A stretch of 64,000 bases of DNA, taken from the NCBI GenBank assembly GCA_025786725.1, contig JAHLTZ010000002.1, forward strand, positions 62,001-126,000, written 5' to 3'. Source of the DNA: Syncephalis fuscata. Taxonomy: Eukaryota > Zoopagomycota > Zoopagomycetes > Zoopagales > Piptocephalidaceae. Position numbers and translations under genes: made by a program. The notes beneath the pieces were generated by a model. That model worked only from the letters and a program-made list of their open reading frames with translations. It ran no database searches and was not told the origin of the DNA. Shown piece by piece: positions 58,666 to 64,000 of the stretch (within the stretch, counting starts at the first letter, position 1; the number at the start of each line of letters is the position of its first letter).

Positions 58666-61136
58666 ATGTGGTTCCTTGTTGGTCAAAATAATACAACTGG
58701 TAACCAACTAGCTTGGGTAGTAACAGCTATTAAATGTACTAATAATACTTATATATATATAATACTTGAGTGTAGGTCTTGAATGCTGGATAGACAACAA
58801 TAAGCCAGTAATCGTTGGAAGAAAAGGTAAATACTATTGTTAATAGTATTGTATAAGCTTATAAAGCGTAGATTGCGGCCTTATGATTACCAATGACGTG
58901 TCGGTCAGCCGTATTCATACGTCATTGTGGACTGATAAAAAGAAAGACCGCAGCAATAAGAAAGGCGTAGCAACAGTCGCTTATATCAGAGATGAAAAGT
59001 CCAGTTGTGGCACATTTGTAAATAAGAAACGTATTGAAGGACCACAGACAGAGTTGAAAGACGGCGATAAAGTAGGAATTGGCTCAATAACTCAGTTTCG
59101 GTACTAATATCTATATGAATAATATACGCTTATTAAATACTAATACCAATATTACTAGAGTGCAATACTGTCCAATTGTCATTTGTTATTCGATGGTCGC
59201 ATCAAGTACACAAACCAAACTTACACAATTAGCTCGATTAATGGGTATGAGTTAATATTAATAATATCGTTGTTATTATCTAATTTACACTGTTTATTAT
59301 TTTGGTATTAGATGTTCAAACGACTAATGAATGGGATGCTACATGCACACATTTATTAATGGATAAATTATGCGTAACAGAGAAAGTAACACTTGCTTTA
59401 ATTCATGGTGTGCCTATTGTCACTTCAGGCTGGCTACGTGCTCTTGTATCAGATCGTGATGCATTGATAAAACAAGGCAGATTGGCTATACCAGATCCTA
59501 CTTTGTTCTTACCAAGAATTGTTGATCCAAATGTGTCATCGGATATTTCATTTGATGCCAATCCTCGACGACAACGTTTATTTGTCGATCGAGTATGTGT
59601 TACATTCAGTGATGAACAGGTAATTAGGCATTAGTAATAGAGCACAGTGGGCTAATGATTGTTGGTTAGTATGAACGCGTGGATCGTATTATTTCAGCCA
59701 GTGGAGGTAAAACAATTCATTGTCGAATTGGTGACGAGGTTGCAGCAACTACCGTGGCCATTACCGAGTATTGTCGTGCCTGGCATGGTCTTTGTATTAT
59801 TGAGCCTCAAGAAGCTGATCATGTTGATTTGGTACGGCGTGCAGCTGAACGGTAAGTATTAATTCTTTCAGTTTGTCTACTGACTGTATTAATAACAACA
59901 TTTTATAGATTAGGAAAATCATTAGTGTCAGAACAAGATATTAATCTGGCTATTCTACACGTTTCGACTACCGTTTATTGTAATGGCAATCTATCAACAG
60001 CCGCTGTAGAATATACAGAAAGTGATGCCGATACTACGGTGATGATTGATTCGTTGGATTCCGCTTCAAATCTACACTCACCTAGCCATGCTACCAATAC
60101 CAGTAAGTTTATTAATTAATCTATGTTATGGCTATGTTTATTAATGACACTAAATAGATACTGAACCGAAAATACCTTCACAACTATCGTTGAATGAAGC
60201 ATTCAAGTATGCTCGATCCCGTGCAGATTCACAAAAGGTACAGTAGCATTGTTTTACAGTAATCGTGTATAGTTTAACCATACAAATAATAGTCAGCAAA
60301 ATTCAGTTCATTGCTTGAAAATATGATGTCAACTGAATCATCATCCAAAGTAAGCTATTAACTATATTTAACTTTATTATTTAACTTTATTATCTATATC
60401 TATAAAGGTGCCGGCAGTGAATATCGATATTAAATCAACTGTAGATTATAGTGATGCATCCCATAGTATGAATGTTTTAAAGGCCGATGGAATAATTAAT
60501 GAGAATATCAGTATACTTCAAGAGGTGTCACTATTGAAAATGGACCAGTACCAGTAGTGACACCAATGACAGAAGCAACCAGTAAACAAAAAGTAGTGAA
60601 CCATAAAAGAAATAATGTTGATATGGATGCAAATACACAGCTATTAGAACAAGATATACCCAAAGAAGAGTTACTACTATCTTCAAATAACTCCAATAAC
60701 TCCAATTCAGTAGAAATAGTGTCGTTGGTTAAAACATCTCAAAGCACTACCAGTACAGCTGTATCAAGTAAATTGAATACGACAACAAATTATAAGCGAT
60801 TCAAAAAGGTAGATTATTATCTATAAATGTTATTATAATAATAGCCGTAATGATGTTATAGGCTTCACATGTATCGTCGACATTTATACCATTGGTGGAG
60901 CATACCATTAAATTGGGTACTGGAGCATCAGGTAACAATGATGAATATGCTATATAATTTTGTATTAATAGTAATTAGAATCATGGTTGAAGCCAACAGT
61001 TGATACAAAGACTGATTGTGAAGATATCTTTGTGTAAGTATATGACATTTATATACACAATATTGGTATTAATACTATTTGACTACTATATAGACACCAT
61101 CGAACTCAAACAAAAAAAAGAGAGCGACAACGGTAG
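58666..61136 (+). CDS. NBN: Nibrin (MRN complex subunit): FHA and tandem BRCT
   Basis: A multi-exon gene; the first exons are 58666-58699, then two short exons joined through VIVGRKDCGLMI. The FHA core is VSRIHTS, SCGTFVNKKRI and KDGDKVGIG. BRCT1 follows (TTNEWDATCTHLLMDKL, VTLALIHGVPIVTSGW), then BRCT2 and the conserved SEQDINLAILHVSTTVYC. The C-terminal part is Ser/Asn-rich and ends in an acidic-aromatic motif plus basic tail (DCEDIFVHHRTQ, KKRERQR), as in the ATM/Tel1-binding end of NBS1. Nibrin brings Mre11-Rad50 and ATM to breaks. A single-base break lies at about 60515-60535 (GTGTCACTATTGAAAATGG). Other junctions are in phase. Confidence 0.8.
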
Positions 61137-61415
61137 TAATCTCGTTTATTTTCAATTAGGGATTAGTAATTAATTTAGTTAATAAATAAATAAAAAGCGT
61201 GTCAGTTGACAATTATAAATTGGAATCAATATATTTATTAATTTAAAAGAACTAAATGAACACTTTGACATCTAATAAACATGAACGTAATGTGTGTATT
61301 ATTTACTTTTATTAGTAAGAAAATAGAATGATTGACGTTAAGCTTTAGAATTAAATCTGGTGTTTATTTATACACCAGTATAAATATATATGTATATAGA
61401 TATTAACCGTTGATT
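61137..61415. other. Short convergent intergenic region
   Basis: 3' flanks of NBN and the tRNA-binding gene, AT-rich, nothing recognised. Confidence 0.6.
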
Positions 61416-62760
61416 TTAACGGATAATACCATTAAATATATGAGGTGCACGTACTTCTCCATGTTGTGTTCTTAGCGTTTCACCTCGATATTTAGCCACA
61501 CCACACTCGTCTGTCGTTAAATGAGGGGCAATTCGCTCCCATACTTTTTTCTTGGGATTTAATACTGATTCTGGTCGACCTAGATAATAAAACAGATAGA
61601 TCATTAGTAATTGATATGTATGTATACATGTATGTATGTATATATGTATTACTTTGATCATAGTGTTGAACAAAGACTCGATCCCTGGCTTGCTATTTTG
61701 AGGCGGTTCAAGCAACTCAACGCGACCATCTTGCTCGGCACAGAGCAGCATACCTTGAGAGATGACGCCACGTAATTTAGCCGGCTTCATGTTTTTAACT
61801 ACAATAACCTTACGTCCCTATATATGCATTAATAAATAAATAAGCTGTTTGTAATAGCTAGAGTAATGATTGCAGTTGCTCAACCGGTCTATTGACACAA
61901 ATAAAACCATTTATTTAGCAATACTACACTTACCTCTAGCGCCAATGCAGACATATACGGTACAAGTCCACTGACAATGACTCGACCGCCTTTTGCCATT
62001 TCTTCAGGATCACCTACGTCAACTATATAATGGTCGTTGTAGTGGCTGGTTGGTTAGATAGTCAATAGAAAGAGCTAATTGATGTAATTTGATACATCGA
62101 ATAAACAGAATAATGTTGCATACCTTGTTCGATGTAAAGTGTATCGGCCTCGGCGTGACGATGTGCAGCCAAAACAAGCGCTACCCGTAGATCCAATTTA
62201 TGGAATTCATCCTCCACGACAGTAGCAGCATTAGTGGTTATTGTTACATCATTGGTCGATGGATGCTTGGAAGTGTCGGCACCATTATAATTATTATTAA
62301 TAATTCTAGATGATTTTTCTGCTTTTTCTAAATAATTTAAATTAGGTTTATACTCTTTAAATAAATACAAGTGTACAATTAAGCTACCTTTAATTCCTTC
62401 AAATAGCATCTTTTGCACATGAAGACTTTCATCCGATGTTATATTTTCTTGTTCGGCCGGCGTTAACGATGGCTGCAGCTGGCCGCTATCTCCATCGTTA
62501 TTATCTTGGTGGCCATTATTGCTGATATCTTTTTTGCTATTATTGCCATGGGACTTTTCGGAAAAAGAGGATGGATTCACTAGGCGAGCATCAAACATAT
62601 GGAATCTATTAGCTGTCAGGGCAGCGAAAGAATGCCATGAATGTGTGCTGAATTGGCGGGCCACTGTTCGAGAATGCTTTAAACCTTTAATGTCAATACA
62701 GCGGCAACTATAACGGCTCGTTACAGCTGCTTTAGACGTCATAGACCGAATGAGTAGCAT
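61416..62760 (-). CDS. tRNA-binding (EMAP-II/Arc1-type) protein with presequence-like N-terminus
   Basis: Minus exons 62760-62124, 62022-61934, 61817-61653 and 61579-61416. The C-terminal half is a tRNA-binding OB fold plus EMAP-II extension: [49 protein letters not shown] and [15 protein letters not shown]. The N-terminal 50 residues are Arg/Ser-rich and nearly free of acidic residues ([23 protein letters not shown]), a typical mitochondrial leader. Cytosolic Arc1/AIMP1 proteins bind aminoacyl-tRNA synthetases. The junction between exons 3 and 4 is out of phase by one missing base (AAAGTAATA or CTAGGTCGA), while the family alignment continues straight across. Confidence 0.75.
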
Positions 62761-62841
62761 GTTTGTCGTAATAGCGATTTACCAATATACAAGGGATAAA
62801 AAATAACGAAAAAAAGATGGGTGACGAATTGTATCACATCT

Positions 62842-62855
62842 TCTATTTACCTATT
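62842..62855. repeat. Target-site duplication, 3' side of LINE
   Basis: TCTATTTACCTATT, identical to 63810-63823 and directly adjoining the (TAAA)n tail of the element. Confidence 0.85.
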
Positions 62856-63809
62856 TTATTTATTTATTTATTTATTTAGCTTGTGGGCCAACGTTTCGTT
62901 GTCTTATTTCCAACGAAGCTTCCCACCTAGAGTGTTATTATTTCACTCTAGTCGGGCTAGACCGCCACGTCTTCACGTGAGCTGGTCTCAATGGCACCAC
63001 GTTGGGGCAATAATCTTTAGGTAGTATTCAGTGTTAAATACTAGTCTATTAATTTTGTCCCAATTTTTAGTCAGATCTTTCGACCCGACTATAGCCGCGA
63101 AGCCAGTGTGTGGCTGGTCTTCGGCTATTATTCCTGGACCTTCTGAGTGGGCTGGGGGGTGTGCTGTTGATTGGCTGGTTTCCATTGGCTGTATTGTGTT
63201 GTTCCTATTGGCCCATATTCCCAATACCGATTTCACTCTTTTACATCTTGGTATCCAGATTTCATTCTCACAAATTTCAACATGGCTGCCGTTGCAGTGG
63301 CCATGATTTCTTCTCTCTCATCATGATTGAGGGTGAACTGTCTCAAATTATTGATGAGCTTCTCCCTCGAGAGTCCCAGTATAAATCCAGTGTCATTTAT
63401 TGGGTCCACTGGCATTGCGTAGTGTGCCACTTCTTCCACTCTGACTGGCAGTTGGGGTGGATTGGCTCTTATTCGTTTTTCGTTGATTTTTGTTATCGTT
63501 TTGATAGTTTCATTAGAAACTTGTCTTTTTGCCTCTCTGCTTATGTCTTCTGTGTTGGCTTTGCAGTTGACTACATGTTTCCACGTTTCTCTTTTCCCTC
63601 TTCACATCTACAGCATATATCTGTTGGATACCTTTCCACACACCATATATGCTGTCTGGCTAATGTTGGTAGTTGGCCAACTGCCAATTTCCACGCAAAC
63701 TCTTTCTTTTTCCTCTCCTTGTGGTTCTCTTCTGGTGTATGCTTTCTTCTTTCACTATCTTTTTCCTTCCCACCTATCGCTGTTACTCTCTTTTGCTTCC
63801 AGGTAGGTG
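62856..63809 (-). mobile_element. 5'-truncated LINE (non-LTR retrotransposon)
   Basis: A 954-bp insertion, read on the minus strand. It starts inside the C-terminal part of the reverse-transcriptase ORF: basic region, then FAWKLAVGQLPTLARQHIW, then the LINE-type zinc motif CCRCEEGKE followed, after a one-base frame break near 63580, by WKHVVNC. The ORF continues (EEVAHYAMPVDPINDTGF) to a stop near 63233. A 3' UTR of about 350 nt and a (TAAA)n tail at 62856-62880 follow. It is flanked by the 14-bp duplication. It lacks the endonuclease and RT core, so it is dead on arrival. Its base composition (more GC, CT-rich on plus) contrasts with the surrounding AT-rich DNA. Confidence 0.8.
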
Positions 63810-63823
63810 TCTATTTACCTATT
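63810..63823. repeat. Target-site duplication, 5' side of LINE
   Basis: The second copy of TCTATTTACCTATT. Together with 62842-62855 it marks the exact ends of the insertion. Confidence 0.85.
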
Positions 63824-64000
63824 AATTATCTGGAGCATTGTACTTTATCATATCTTTTATTTATCTATTTCACCTCTTAACACTTTTAAATACAATTAAA
63901 CACTTATTTATTACTATAACGTGTATAATATTACATTCAACAATAACTAATTCATGTGTAATTATTAATACAATAATGTAATTAATTAGTTATTTTTATT
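63824..64000. other. AT-rich end of window
   Basis: Host sequence beyond the LINE insertion; no feature seen. Confidence 0.5.

Noticed and set aside
63110-63880. Long plus-strand ORF of 256 hydrophobic residues
   Set aside because: It is the antisense of the LINE reverse-transcriptase ORF; the minus strand carries the recognisable zinc motif and the TSD/tail structure.
1-64000. tRNA, rRNA or CRISPR features
   Set aside because: No cloverleaf with B-box, no rRNA core sequence and no regularly spaced short repeats were found by eye; a covariance-model search would be needed to be sure for small RNAs.

Overview
The window is nuclear DNA from an AT-rich, early-diverging (non-Dikarya) fungus. 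The evidence is direct: a chitin synthase and its Skt5/Chs4-type activator, genes cut by many short introns (mostly 43-65 nt) with CTAAC/TACTAAC branch sites, and standard TAA/TAG/TGA stops. Several genes are usually absent from yeasts and moulds but kept in early fungi and animals: cob(I)alamin adenosyltransferase, SCAI, a FIRRM-like protein and an SOSS-B/hSSB1-like OB-fold protein. I cannot name the species.

Layout. 0.1-3.3 kb: a tetraspanin and a multi-pass membrane protein with a hexapeptide-repeat tail. 5.6-8.5 kb: the SEL1-repeat chitin synthase regulator. 9.4-10.6 kb: the first copy (P1) of an unrecognised secreted-protein family. 11.4-14.4 kb: a muniscin (F-BAR plus mu-homology) endocytic adaptor. 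16.3-17.1 kb: the SOSS-B-like gene. 18.0-19.1 kb: an unknown protein. 19.6-22.2 kb: an SPX-domain phosphate transporter. 23.0-26.2 kb: the FCP1 CTD phosphatase, 15 exons, all phases consistent. 26.9-28.3 kb: a small promoter-equipped locus facing the MMAB gene.

28.66-33.05 kb and 48.22-52.59 kb form a large inverted duplication of about 4.4 kb. Each arm carries two tandem members (A and B) of the same secreted family. The arms enclose about 15 kb with GCV1, SCAI, a FIRRM-like gene, COX11, NFU1, a 67-residue orphan, PPP4R2 and NPC2.

53.0-62.8 kb: MGE1 (GrpE), chitin synthase, nibrin (NBN) and a tRNA-binding EMAP-II-type protein with a presequence-like N-terminus. 62.84-63.82 kb: a 5'-truncated LINE with a 14-bp target-site duplication.

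How the genes connect: CHS and Skt5 belong to cell-wall synthesis. NFU1, COX11, GCV1, MGE1 and MMAB are mitochondrial. SOSS-B, SCAI, FIRRM and NBN are all tied to double-strand-break repair in animals.

Two sequence-wide signals stand out. First, several introns use GC-AG ends with a GCAAGT donor, including paralogous introns that switched between GT and GC. Second, many otherwise conserved genes are broken by one missing base each, always in the same sense, which points to consensus errors or recent decay.
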